This document shows positions 8,900 through 16,941 of a stretch of 64,000 bases of DNA, one piece after another. The notes below the pieces were generated by a model. It worked only from the letters and a program-made list of their open reading frames with translations, ran no database searches and was not told the origin of the DNA. Every line of letters begins with the position of its first letter. Positions within the stretch are counted from its first letter, which is position 1. The DNA comes from JBFMHP01 sp040752855 (GTDB lineage: Bacteria; Pseudomonadota; Gammaproteobacteria; RBG-16-57-12): contig JBFMHP010000027.1 of the NCBI GenBank assembly GCA_040752855.1, positions 1 to 64,000 on the forward strand. The letters are read 5' to 3'. Made by a program: the position numbers and the translations under genes.

Positions 8900-10258
8900 A
8901 TGCGGGGTGTTCTCCTGCTTCTGATGGTTACGCTGGCCAGCGCCGCGTCGGCGAATACAGCCGGTATCGCGGGGCATAGCGGCAAGGAGGCGGGAAAGGC
9001 CTGTGGCGCTTGTCACAAAGGCGCGGGCAAGCCGGTGCTGAAGTTGCTCGGCCCGAATACGGTTAAGCCCGGTTCGGCGACTGAGTATACCGTCATCATC
9101 ACCGATCCGGATCTCAATGCCGGCGGGTTCAACGCGGCGGCCACCGATGGGCAGTTCGACGCCACCAGCAAGGACGTCAAACTGCTCAACAACGAGTTGA
9201 CGCACGCCAAGGCGAAGTGGCCCGATGCCAAGGGCGACGTGGTCTTCAAGCTCAATTGGATCGCACCCAAGAAGGAGGGCGCGCAGAAGATTTTTGTCGC
9301 CGCAGCGGCCGTCGATGATGACGAGACGAGCGATGGCGATACCGTGGCGGCCATCGAGTTTGCGGTGGAGGTCAGCCAGAAGGCCGGCAGCAAGGTCAAT
9401 GGCCTGAATACCCCGCCGGTGCCGGCGATCTCCGGCCCTGCCAGCGGCATGCCGGGCAGCAGTCTGTATTTCAACGGCATCCGCTCTACGGATGACGGCA
9501 AGATCGTCTCATACGAATGGGATTTCGGCGACGGCACCCAAGGCAAGGGGCAATCCGTGACCCACATCTACCAGAATCCGGGCACCTATTCCGTATCCCT
9601 CGAGATCAAGGACGACAAGGGCGAGAAGGCGGTGGCCAGCCACAGCCTGAATATCATCAAGTCGCGCGAGGGCCATCCGCCGCCGATCGCGCTGGCGGGC
9701 GGACCTTACGCCGCCACTGTCGGAGATCCGGTGGATCTGGATGCCAGCCAATCGCGCGCGGCCAAGGGTTATTTGACCAAGTACCATTGGGACTTCGGCG
9801 ACGGCTCGACGGGCGAGGGTCCCAAGGTCTCGCATGCCTACTATGAGCCGGGTCTATACCAGGTGATCCTGACGGTGGAAGACAGCGAGGGTCAACCGGT
9901 GGCCACCAACGCCTATGTGAAGATCGAGTCGGGCAGCTCGGCGCGGATCGTGCAGATGAACTTCCCCACCGAGATCTCGATGGCCGAACACCAGGAGATG
10001 CGCTTGCCGATGGCTATCGAGATCGAAGGTATCTCGCTGCCTAAGGACCAGCCGCTCTGCGGCGCGCTCGCCATCGAGCGGGGCGGGGCGCCGTTCGAGA
10101 CCAAGCCGGTGTGCCTAAAGCGTGGCGAACCCTCGGTGGTGATGACCGAGTTCGTGGTCACCAAGAACGATCCGCCGAAGACCGAGTGGCGCGCGGTGCT
10201 GACGCTCGACAACGGATTCAAGACGGATATCTCCCGCAAGATGAAGGTCAGCAAGTAG
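8900..10258 (+). CDS. Exported protein with one CXXCH haem motif, choice-of-anchor-V-like domain and two PKD domains
   Basis: The 452-residue product begins with a signal peptide (MRGVLLLLMVTLASAASA, cleavage near residue 18). Soon after comes CGACH at about residues 35-39, a single haem-c attachment motif. Residues about 45-165 (YTVIITDPDLNAGGF ... DDETSDGDTVA) resemble the beta-sandwich called choice-of-anchor V/reelin-like. Two PKD domains follow, each with the classic YEWDFGDGT or YHWDFGDGS motif (about 205 and 300). A C-terminal 100-residue beta-rich part is unassigned. ATG 8900 is chosen over TTG 8879 because GTAGGGGG lies seven bases upstream of it. It probably acts in the periplasm or on the cell surface. 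Electron transfer or protein-protein display are inferences; no partner genes adjoin. Confidence 0.75.
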   Translation: MRGVLLLLMVTLASAASANTAGIAGHSGKEAGKACGACHKGAGKPVLKLLGPNTVKPGSATEYTVIITDPDLNAGGFNAAATDGQFDATSKDVKLLNNELTHAKAKWPDAKGDVVFKLNWIAPKKEGAQKIFVAAAAVDDDETSDGDTVAAIEFAVEVSQKAGSKVNGLNTPPVPAISGPASGMPGSSLYFNGIRSTDDGKIVSYEWDFGDGTQGKGQSVTHIYQNPGTYSVSLEIKDDKGEKAVASHSLNIIKSREGHPPPIALAGGPYAATVGDPVDLDASQSRAAKGYLTKYHWDFGDGSTGEGPKVSHAYYEPGLYQVILTVEDSEGQPVATNAYVKIESGSSARIVQMNFPTEISMAEHQEMRLPMAIEIEGISLPKDQPLCGALAIERGGAPFETKPVCLKRGEPSVVMTEFVVTKNDPPKTEWRAVLTLDNGFKTDISRKMKVSK

Positions 10259-10275
10259 CGGCGGCGCGCCTCGCC

Positions 10276-11157
10276 TCAGGCCCCGGGCGCGGCCTGTTCC
10301 TGCAGCAGTTCCACCATGCGCTTGGCCGCATTCGAAAGGGTGCGGTCGCGATGAAACACCATCCCTAAGGTGCGGCTCAGGCGGATATGGTTGGGTTTCA
10401 GCGCGACGAGGTCGGCGCCCAGCATGCCCGAGGGCAACAGACTCCAGCCCAGTCCGATCGACACCAGCATCCGGATCGTCTCAAGATTGTTCGTGGTCAT
10501 GCCGCGGCGGATGGCGCATTGATGTTTTTGCAGCTCGGCGGCGAGTATCTGATACGTGGTGGTGTCGGCGGTCGGCAGTATCGCGGGATGTTCGCCGAGC
10601 TGTTGCGGCGTGATGCGCTTGCGCTGAGCCAAGGGATGTTGCGCGCTGCAGACAAAGCACAATGGATCGCGCCACACCGATTGCGCCTCCAGTTGTTGGG
10701 GCAGTTGCAGCGGCAAGGTGATCACGCCAAACTCCAGTTGGCCACCGCCCACGGCGGCGAGAATCGCCTCCGAGTCCATGAAATGCAGGTCCAACTCCAC
10801 CTCGGGATAGCGGGCGCTGTATTCCCGCAGCACCGGCGGCAGCCGGTGCAGCCCGATGTGATGGCTGGTGCCGATACTCAACCGTCCGCTCACTTGGCCC
10901 GAGAGGTTGCGGATCTGGCGCAGACTGTTGTCGAGTTCCGCCAGGATGCGTTGTGCACGCGGCAGCAGTGCGCGGCCGGCCTCGGTGAGAAAGATCTGAT
11001 GGCCGATGCGGTCGAACAGCTTGGCCTCCAATTCCTCCTCCAACGCGGAGACGCGTTTGCTCACCGCGGGCTGGCTGAGAAACAGCCGCTCGGCGGCGCG
11101 GGAAAACGAGCCGGTCTCGGCCACGGCGATGAAGGCGGTCAGGTTGGCGGTTTGCAT
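10276..11157 (-). CDS. LysR-family transcriptional regulator, divergent from leuCDB
   Basis: The 293-residue protein has an N-terminal winged helix-turn-helix (MQTANLTAFIAVAETGSFSR, AAERLFLSQPAVSKRVSALE) and a C-terminal periplasmic-binding-like effector domain from about residue 90. It is transcribed away from leuC with only 107 bases between the starts. LysR regulators usually bind such shared regions and act on the divergent gene, so control of leuCDB is likely, with an isopropylmalate-type or leucine-related co-inducer as the simplest guess. A LysR gene beside leuC is recurrent in gammaproteobacteria. It is not recognisably LeuO by sequence reading alone. Confidence 0.88.
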   Translation of the reverse strand: MQTANLTAFIAVAETGSFSRAAERLFLSQPAVSKRVSALEEELEAKLFDRIGHQIFLTEAGRALLPRAQRILAELDNSLRQIRNLSGQVSGRLSIGTSHHIGLHRLPPVLREYSARYPEVELDLHFMDSEAILAAVGGGQLEFGVITLPLQLPQQLEAQSVWRDPLCFVCSAQHPLAQRKRITPQQLGEHPAILPTADTTTYQILAAELQKHQCAIRRGMTTNNLETIRMLVSIGLGWSLLPSGMLGADLVALKPNHIRLSRTLGMVFHRDRTLSNAAKRMVELLQEQAAPGA

Positions 11158-11190
11158 GCGAGCCTCATCGATTCCAAACAGGAATAGATT

Positions 11191-11236
11191 ATATGAAAAA
11201 TATGAATTTGCGTAATAGATAGCGCGGTACTAATAT
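11191..11236 (+). promoter_or_regulatory. Candidate leuC promoter with tandem operator-like repeats
   Basis: A sigma-70-like promoter is visible: TTGCGT at 11208-11213, a 17-base spacer and TAATAT at 11231-11236. Immediately upstream, ATATGAA occurs twice (11191-11197 and 11200-11206), nine bases apart, abutting the -35 element. AT-rich sites overlapping -35 are typical LysR-regulator activation sites, so these repeats may bind the divergent regulator. This is inferred from layout. Confidence 0.5.
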
Positions 11237-11264
11237 CGCAGGATCAATACGCAAGGGCGAGCAA

Positions 11265-12668
11265 ATGGCAGGCAAGACACTCTACGACAAACTCTGGGAT
11301 GCCCACGTGGTGCGCACCGGCGACGATGGCGCCTCACTCATCTATATCGACCGGCACCTCGTGCATGAGGTGACCTCGCCGCAGGCCTTCGACGGGCTGC
11401 GCATGGCTGGGCGTCAGGTATGGCGGCGCGCGGCCAATCTGGCCACACCGGACCATAACGTGCCGACCACTGACCGCAGTCGCGGCATTGCCGATCCCAT
11501 CTCGCGTACCCAGGTCGAAACGCTCGATCAGAACTGCGCCGACTTCGGCATCACCGAATTTCGCATGGACGATATCCGCCAAGGCATCGTGCACGTAGTT
11601 GGTCCCGAGCAGGGCGCGACCCTGCCGGGGATGACGGTGGTGTGTGGCGACTCGCACACCTCCACGCATGGGGCCTTCGGTGCGCTGGCCCATGGCATCG
11701 GCACCTCGGAGGTCGAGCATGTGCTTGCTACCCAATGCCTGATCCAAAAGAAATCCAAGAGCATGTTGATCAGCGTGGATGGGTGCGCCGCGCCGGGCGT
11801 CACCGCCAAGGACATCGTGCTCGCCATCATCGGCGAGATCGGCACCGCCGGCGGCACCGGTTACGCCATCGAGTTCGGCGGCGCGGCGATCCGGGCGCTG
11901 TCGATGGAAGGGCGCATGACGGTGTGCAATATGGCGATCGAGGCCGGTGCGCGCGCCGGGATGATCGCGGTGGACGATATCACCATCGACTATGTGAAGG
12001 GGCGTCCCTACGCGCCGAAGGGCGAGCAGTGGACCAAGGCGGTCGCCGCCTGGCGCGAACTGCACAGCGATGTCGATGCCACGTTCGATCGCGTGGTGCG
12101 CCTCGATGCCACCAAGATCAAGCCGCAAGTCACCTGGGGTACTTCGCCGGAGATGGTGGTGGCGGTGGATGCGCGGGTGCCGGACCCGGCGCAGATCGTG
12201 GACCCGGTCAAACGCGCCGGCATGATCGCGGCCCTGAAATACATGGGACTGGAGGCCAACACCCCGATCACCAATATCAAACTGGATAAGGTGTTCATCG
12301 GTTCCTGCACTAATTCGCGCATCGAGGATCTGCGCGAAGCCGCCGCCGTGGCCAAAGGCAAGCGCATCGCCGCGAACATCAAACAGGCGCTGGTGGTGCC
12401 GGGCTCCGGCTTGGTCAAACAACAGGCGGAGAAAGAAGGATTGGATCGCATCTTCACCGCCGCCGGATTCGAATGGCGCGAGCCGGGCTGCTCGATGTGT
12501 TTGGCGATGAATGCCGATCGCCTGGAACCGGGCGAGCGCTGTGCCTCCACCTCAAACCGCAATTTCGAAGGGCGCCAAGGGCCGGGCGGACGCACGCACC
12601 TGGTCAGCCCGGCGATGGCGGCCGCCGCGGCGATCGCCGGACATTTTGTCGACATCACCCAACATTGA
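11265..12668 (+). CDS. leuC: 3-isopropylmalate dehydratase, large subunit
   Basis: LeuC, with LeuD, isomerises 2-isopropylmalate to 3-isopropylmalate in leucine synthesis. The 467-residue product begins MAGKTLYDKLWDAHVV, has the aconitase-type GDSHTSTHGAFGALAHGIGT segment, and carries the [4Fe-4S] ligands in VFIGSCTNSR and PGCSMCLAMN. Length is normal for the bacterial heterodimeric type. It is the first gene of the leuC-ecn-leuD-leuB run and is preceded by an AAGGGCGAG ribosome-binding site. The divergent LysR gene probably controls it. Confidence 0.97.
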   Translation: MAGKTLYDKLWDAHVVRTGDDGASLIYIDRHLVHEVTSPQAFDGLRMAGRQVWRRAANLATPDHNVPTTDRSRGIADPISRTQVETLDQNCADFGITEFRMDDIRQGIVHVVGPEQGATLPGMTVVCGDSHTSTHGAFGALAHGIGTSEVEHVLATQCLIQKKSKSMLISVDGCAAPGVTAKDIVLAIIGEIGTAGGTGYAIEFGGAAIRALSMEGRMTVCNMAIEAGARAGMIAVDDITIDYVKGRPYAPKGEQWTKAVAAWRELHSDVDATFDRVVRLDATKIKPQVTWGTSPEMVVAVDARVPDPAQIVDPVKRAGMIAALKYMGLEANTPITNIKLDKVFIGSCTNSRIEDLREAAAVAKGKRIAANIKQALVVPGSGLVKQQAEKEGLDRIFTAAGFEWREPGCSMCLAMNADRLEPGERCASTSNRNFEGRQGPGGRTHLVSPAMAAAAAIAGHFVDITQH

Positions 12669-12682
12669 AAGAGGTGTAGCAC

Positions 12683-12808
12683 ATGTTGAAATACCTGGTA
12701 GTGGCTCTGTGGGCGATGGTGTGCGTGAGCGGCTGCGCCACGATGGAAGGCCTGGGCAAGGATCTGGGGAAGCTCGGCGACAAGATCGAAGACGCCGCGA
12801 AGAAATAA
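12683..12808 (+). CDS. Entericidin-like small lipoprotein between leuC and leuD
   Basis: A 41-residue frame from ATG 12683 encodes MLKYLVVALWAMVCVSGCAT and then an amphipathic tail with MEGLGKDLGKLGDKIEDAAKK. The VSGC lipobox gives a mature lipoprotein beginning at Cys18, leaving only about 24 residues. Size, lipobox and the G-K-D-L-x-K-x-G-D-x-I-E tail match the entericidin A/B family, small envelope lipoproteins first described as an antidote/toxin pair in E. coli. Only one is present. An AAAGAGGTGTAG ribosome-binding region precedes it and leuD starts 15 bases later, so it is inside the operon. Why a lipoprotein is made with leucine enzymes is unknown. Confidence 0.85.
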   Translation: MLKYLVVALWAMVCVSGCATMEGLGKDLGKLGDKIEDAAKK

Positions 12809-12823
12809 CCACGGGATCAGACG

Positions 12824-13459
12824 ATGGAAAAATTTATCACTTTACATGGCTTGGTCGCGCCGTTGGATCGGCCGAATGTCGATACCGACGCGATCATCCC
12901 GAAGCAATTCCTGAAATCCATCAAACGCAGCGGTTTCGGGCCGAACGCCTTCGATGAATGGCGCTATCTCGACCACGGCGAACCGGGCATGGACAACTCC
13001 AAACGCCCGCTCAATCCGGATTTCGTATTGAACCAGCCGCGTTATCAGGGCGCATCGATCCTGCTGGCGCGCGAGAACTTCGGCTGCGGCTCCAGCCGCG
13101 AACATGCCCCGTGGGCCTTGCTGGATTACGGTTTTCGCGCCATCATTGCGCCGAGTTTTGCCGACATCTTCTTCAACAACTGTTTCAAGAACGGCATCCT
13201 GCCCATCGTGTTGGAGGCGAAGATCGTCGATGCGCTCTTTGCCGAAGTGGCGGCCAACCCGGGTTACCGGCTGAATGTGGATTTGGCCAATCAGCGCGTG
13301 GCCACCCCGTCGGGCCAGACGTATGGCTTCGAGATCGATGCCTTTCGCAAGCATTGCCTGCTGAATGGTCTGGACGACATCGGCCTGACCTTGCAGCACG
13401 TCGATGCGATCAAGGCCTATGAAGCGCGCCGCCGCAATGAGGCGCCGTGGCTGTTTTAG
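12824..13459 (+). CDS. leuD: 3-isopropylmalate dehydratase, small subunit
   Basis: LeuD is the swivelling small subunit of isopropylmalate isomerase. The 211-residue product has the substrate loop region LDRPNVDTDAIIPKQFLKSI near the start and NFGCGSSREHAPWALLDYG in the middle, both diagnostic. Length is normal. It follows leuC after the entericidin-like gene. After its stop lies a 119-bp palindromic repeat, then leuB. Confidence 0.97.
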   Translation: MEKFITLHGLVAPLDRPNVDTDAIIPKQFLKSIKRSGFGPNAFDEWRYLDHGEPGMDNSKRPLNPDFVLNQPRYQGASILLARENFGCGSSREHAPWALLDYGFRAIIAPSFADIFFNNCFKNGILPIVLEAKIVDALFAEVAANPGYRLNVDLANQRVATPSGQTYGFEIDAFRKHCLLNGLDDIGLTLQHVDAIKAYEARRRNEAPWLF

Positions 13460-13460
13460 A

Positions 13461-13579
13461 TGTAGGGTGGGTTAGCGTTTTATGCGTAACCCACCAATCC
13501 GTCGCCGCAGGCGACACAAACAATATCGTGTGCTTCGCACGCCCGGTGGGTTACGCAAAAGACGCTAACCCACCCTACA
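13461..13579. repeat. Palindromic intergenic repeat (TGTAGGGTGGGTTAGC family)
   Basis: The unit starts TGTAGGGTGGGTTAGCG and ends with its inverse, CGCTAACCCACCCTACA. An inner pair (GCGTAACCCACC and GGTGGGTTACGC) is also inverted. Repeats with these ends are known to be scattered through many proteobacterial genomes as transposase-less elements. Here it fills the leuD-leuB gap, so leuB expression must either cross a strong hairpin or start from a separate promoter. Confidence 0.85.
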
Positions 13580-13595
13580 TTGAATAGGAATAGAC

Positions 13596-14678
13596 ATGAC
13601 CAAAAAAATTGCAGTGTTACCGGGTGATGGCATTGGCACCGAGATCGTGGCCGAGGCGGTGAAGGTACTCTATGCGCTGCGCGATGACTTCGGTCTGAAG
13701 ATCGAATGTGAAAACGCCCTGGTGGGTGGGGCCGGTTATGATGCCTTCGGCACGCCCCTGCCCGACGCTACCATGAAACTGGCGAAAGAGGCCGATGCGG
13801 TGTTGCTCGGTGCGGTGGGTGGATACAAGTGGGAGTCGCTCGATATCTCCGTGCGTCCGGAAAAAGGCCTGCTCGGATTGCGCGCCGGCCTCGGGCTGTT
13901 TGCCAATCTGCGCCCGGCGATCCTCTATCCGCAATTGGCGGGTGCCTCCACGCTCAAGCCCGAGGTGGTCTCCGGCCTGAACCTGATGATCGTGCGCGAG
14001 CTGACCGGCGGCATCTATTTCGGCCAGCCGCGCGGCATCCGCGTGCTGGAAAACGGCGAGCGTCAAGGGTTCAACACGCTGGTCTACAAAGAATCAGAAA
14101 TCGAGCGCATCGGCCGCGTTGCCTTCGAGATCGCCATGAAGCGCAACAAGCGCGTCTGCTCCGTCGACAAGGCCAATGTGCTTGAATGTACCGAACTGTG
14201 GCGCGAGGTAATGACGCGGGTGGGCAAGGATTATCCCGAGGTACAGCTCTCGCACATGTATGTCGACAACGCTGCGATGCAGCTGGTGCGCGCGCCCAAA
14301 CAGTTTGATGTGATGGTCACTACCAATATGTTTGGCGACATCCTCTCGGATTGCGCGGCGATGCTCACCGGCTCGATCGGCATGCTGCCTTCGGCGGCGT
14401 TGGACGCCAACGGCAAGGGCATGTACGAACCGATCCACGGCTCGGCCCCGGATATCGCCGGCAAGAACATCGCCAATCCGCTGGCGACGATACTTTCCGT
14501 GGCGATGATGTTGCGGTATACACTGAATGCACCGGCGATGGCCGATCGTGTGGAGGCCGCCGTCAATCGGACCCTGGATCAGGGGTATCGCACGGGCGAT
14601 ATCTACACCGATGGGATGAAAAAGGTCAGCACCTCCGCGATGGGAGATGCCGTGGTGGCAGCGTTGCGCGCTGCATGA
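13596..14678 (+). CDS. leuB: 3-isopropylmalate dehydrogenase
   Basis: LeuB oxidatively decarboxylates 3-isopropylmalate with NAD+ to 2-ketoisocaproate. The 360-residue product opens MTKKIAVLPGDGIGTEIVAE and has the substrate-binding RAGLGLFANLRPA and the metal/NAD region NMFGDILSDCAAMLTGSIG and EPIHGSAPDIAGKNIANPLA. Length is typical. It is separated from leuD by a palindromic repeat and followed by asd 24 bases later. Confidence 0.97.
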   Translation: MTKKIAVLPGDGIGTEIVAEAVKVLYALRDDFGLKIECENALVGGAGYDAFGTPLPDATMKLAKEADAVLLGAVGGYKWESLDISVRPEKGLLGLRAGLGLFANLRPAILYPQLAGASTLKPEVVSGLNLMIVRELTGGIYFGQPRGIRVLENGERQGFNTLVYKESEIERIGRVAFEIAMKRNKRVCSVDKANVLECTELWREVMTRVGKDYPEVQLSHMYVDNAAMQLVRAPKQFDVMVTTNMFGDILSDCAAMLTGSIGMLPSAALDANGKGMYEPIHGSAPDIAGKNIANPLATILSVAMMLRYTLNAPAMADRVEAAVNRTLDQGYRTGDIYTDGMKKVSTSAMGDAVVAALRAA

Positions 14679-14702
14679 TTTGAATACGAGGCGAGACGAG
14701 AT

Positions 14703-15815
14703 ATGAAACGGGTAGGTTTGGTTGGCTGGCGCGGCATGGTCGGATCGGTCCTCATGCAGCGCATGCGCGAGGAAAACGATTTCAAACTGATCGATCCGGT
14801 GTTCTTCACCACCTCACAGCCGGGGCGCCCCGGTCCGGCGATCGGCAAGGATGTCCCGGCGTTGAAGGATGCCAACGACATCAATGAACTCAAGGCCATG
14901 GAGGTGATCATCACCTGCCAAGGCGGCGATTACACCAAAGCGGTCTATCCGAAACTGCGCGCGGCGGGCTGGAACGGTTACTGGATCGATGCGGCCTCCG
15001 CTTTGCGCATGGAGCCCGACAGCATCATCATCCTCGATCCGGTCAATCTGCATGTGATCAAGGACGCGCTGCGCGAAGGCAGAAAGACCTACGTCGGCGG
15101 CAACTGCACCGTGAGTCTCATGCTCATGGCGCTCGGCGGTCTATTCGAGCACGATCTGGTGGAATGGATCACGCCGATGACCTATCAGGCGGCCTCCGGT
15201 GCGGGTGCGCAGAACATGCGCGAGCTGCTCACGCAAATGGGCGCGATTCACTCGCAGGTGAAAGATCTGCTGGCCGATCCCGCCTCGGCCATCCTGGACA
15301 TTGATAAACGCGTCGCCGATTACCTGCGCTCCGACGAATATCCCAAAGACATTTGGCGCGTGCCGCTCGGCGGTTCGCTGATTCCGTGGATCGACACCCA
15401 GCTCGAAAGCGGCCAAAGCCGCGAAGAATGGAAGGGCGGGGTCGAGACCAACAAGATTCTGGGTCGCACGGATCGGCCGGTCATCGTCGATGGCCTGTGC
15501 GTACGCATCGGCGCCATGCGCTGCCACTCCCAGGCCCTGACCATCAAGCTCAGAAAAGACGTGCCGCTCGACGAGATCGAGGCGATCGTGGCCGAGGCCA
15601 ACGAGTGGGTGAAGGTGGTGCCGAATGATCGCGAGATCACCATGCGTGAATTGACCCCTGCCGCCGTCACTGGCACCTTGACCGTGCCCGTGGGCCGCTT
15701 CCGCAAGCTGGCGATGGGCCGGGAGTATCTCTCGGCGTTTACCGTCGGCGACCAGTTATTGTGGGGTGCTGCCGAGCCGCTGCGGCGCATGTTGCGTATC
15801 CTGCTGGAGCAGTGA
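14703..15815 (+). CDS. asd: Aspartate-semialdehyde dehydrogenase
   Basis: Asd reduces aspartyl phosphate to aspartate semialdehyde, the branch point to lysine, methionine and threonine. The 370-residue product begins MKRVGLVGWRGMVGSVLMQR (NADP-binding) and has GGNCTVSLMLMALGGLF with the catalytic cysteine at residue 135, the same number as in E. coli Asd. QAASGAGAQNMRELL follows. Sequence and length match the enterobacterial-type Asd, not the shorter Gram-positive type. It lies between leuB and the catalytically dead paralogue usg. Confidence 0.97.
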   Translation: MKRVGLVGWRGMVGSVLMQRMREENDFKLIDPVFFTTSQPGRPGPAIGKDVPALKDANDINELKAMEVIITCQGGDYTKAVYPKLRAAGWNGYWIDAASALRMEPDSIIILDPVNLHVIKDALREGRKTYVGGNCTVSLMLMALGGLFEHDLVEWITPMTYQAASGAGAQNMRELLTQMGAIHSQVKDLLADPASAILDIDKRVADYLRSDEYPKDIWRVPLGGSLIPWIDTQLESGQSREEWKGGVETNKILGRTDRPVIVDGLCVRIGAMRCHSQALTIKLRKDVPLDEIEAIVAEANEWVKVVPNDREITMRELTPAAVTGTLTVPVGRFRKLAMGREYLSAFTVGDQLLWGAAEPLRRMLRILLEQ

Positions 15816-15831
15816 TGATGGATCACCCGGG

Positions 15832-16746
15832 ATGAGGCCGGCGTATGATGTGGCCGTGGTGGGCGCGGCCGGCGCAGATGGCGCCGCGCTGCTCGTCGCG
15901 CTGGTCGAACGCGGGTTCCCCCTGGGTCGATTGGTCGTGCTGGGCAATGGCGACAGCGTCGGCACGTCCGTCGAGGTTGCGGATCGAACAGTGCGTGTGG
16001 AGGACCTCACCGAGTTCGATTTTTCCAGGGTGCAACTGGTGTTCTTTTTGCTCTCGGCTGCGGAAGCGCGGGTCCATGTCCCGCGGGCGGTAGCCGCCCG
16101 CTGCTTGGTCATCGATCACAGTTCGGCCTTTCGTTATGACGATGCGACACCGCTTGTCATCGCCTCGATCAATCCTCACGCCCTGGCCGAATGCGCCAAT
16201 CGCTCGGTGGTGGCGATTCCGAGCGCCGCCTTATTCCCGCTGTTATTGGCGCTCAGCCCCCTCCGCGAAGCGGGCATACATCGCATCGTCGCCGAGCTGC
16301 CCGAGCACCAGGAAGCCGGGGCTGCCGCTCCGTCTTCATCCTTGTCGGCCGGTCTGGGCCTTGGTTATACCTCTCAAGAGATGGCCGTGGTGCTGGAAGT
16401 TCAGAAGGTGCTCGGCGATAGCTTTATCGGAGTCAATCCCACTTTGCGGTCGGCGGGGACGGGTGGCAGCATGCTGGCGCTGCATATCGAAACCCAGGAG
16501 AAGGTGACCCTCGCCCAAGCCGGCGAACTGTTGAGCAAGTCGCCGGATCTGGCGCTGCGCGGCGCTTCCAGCGCAGGCGGGCCGAGCGGAAATACAGGTA
16601 GCGAGGACATCCGCATCCTCCGGGTCCGGGAGGACCTTTCCAGCGTCAATGGGCTTGATCTTTGGATCGTTGCTGATAATGTACGTAGAATCGTGGCGAA
16701 CAATAGTGTACAAATCGCAGAAATTTTGACAAAAAGTGGCGCCTAG
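15832..16746 (+). CDS. usg: USG-1-like non-catalytic paralogue of aspartate-semialdehyde dehydrogenase
   Basis: The 304-residue product has the semialdehyde-dehydrogenase fold: an N-terminal NAD(P)-binding stretch (YDVAVVGAAGADGAALLVAL) and the C-terminal dimerisation domain. Where active enzymes have A-N-P-x-C, this protein has VVAIPSAALFPLLL, so the nucleophile is Ala132. Loss of the cysteine is typical of the Usg group, which sits beside truA or fimV in gammaproteobacteria. Its role is unknown; an enzyme function in the aspartate pathway is unlikely. The start at ATG 15832 lacks a strong ribosome-binding site but fits the conserved N-terminus. Confidence 0.85.
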   Translation: MRPAYDVAVVGAAGADGAALLVALVERGFPLGRLVVLGNGDSVGTSVEVADRTVRVEDLTEFDFSRVQLVFFLLSAAEARVHVPRAVAARCLVIDHSSAFRYDDATPLVIASINPHALAECANRSVVAIPSAALFPLLLALSPLREAGIHRIVAELPEHQEAGAAAPSSSLSAGLGLGYTSQEMAVVLEVQKVLGDSFIGVNPTLRSAGTGGSMLALHIETQEKVTLAQAGELLSKSPDLALRGASSAGGPSGNTGSEDIRILRVREDLSSVNGLDLWIVADNVRRIVANNSVQIAEILTKSGA

Positions 16747-16941
16747 TTATAAAGAATTGCCACTAGGTGTCGAAGTAGTGCTCAATGAGCGTCATAACAA
16801 CAACCCTTGATATGAGTGAGGAGTCTCTGGAATGTCGTCGCGGGCACGCTCGCCAATCAACGATCGCCGCCCTCCGAACGTAGTCAGAACCTCCTAGCAT
16901 AAGAAGTATTACATCCAATGAGAGAAATAAAGGGATCACAT

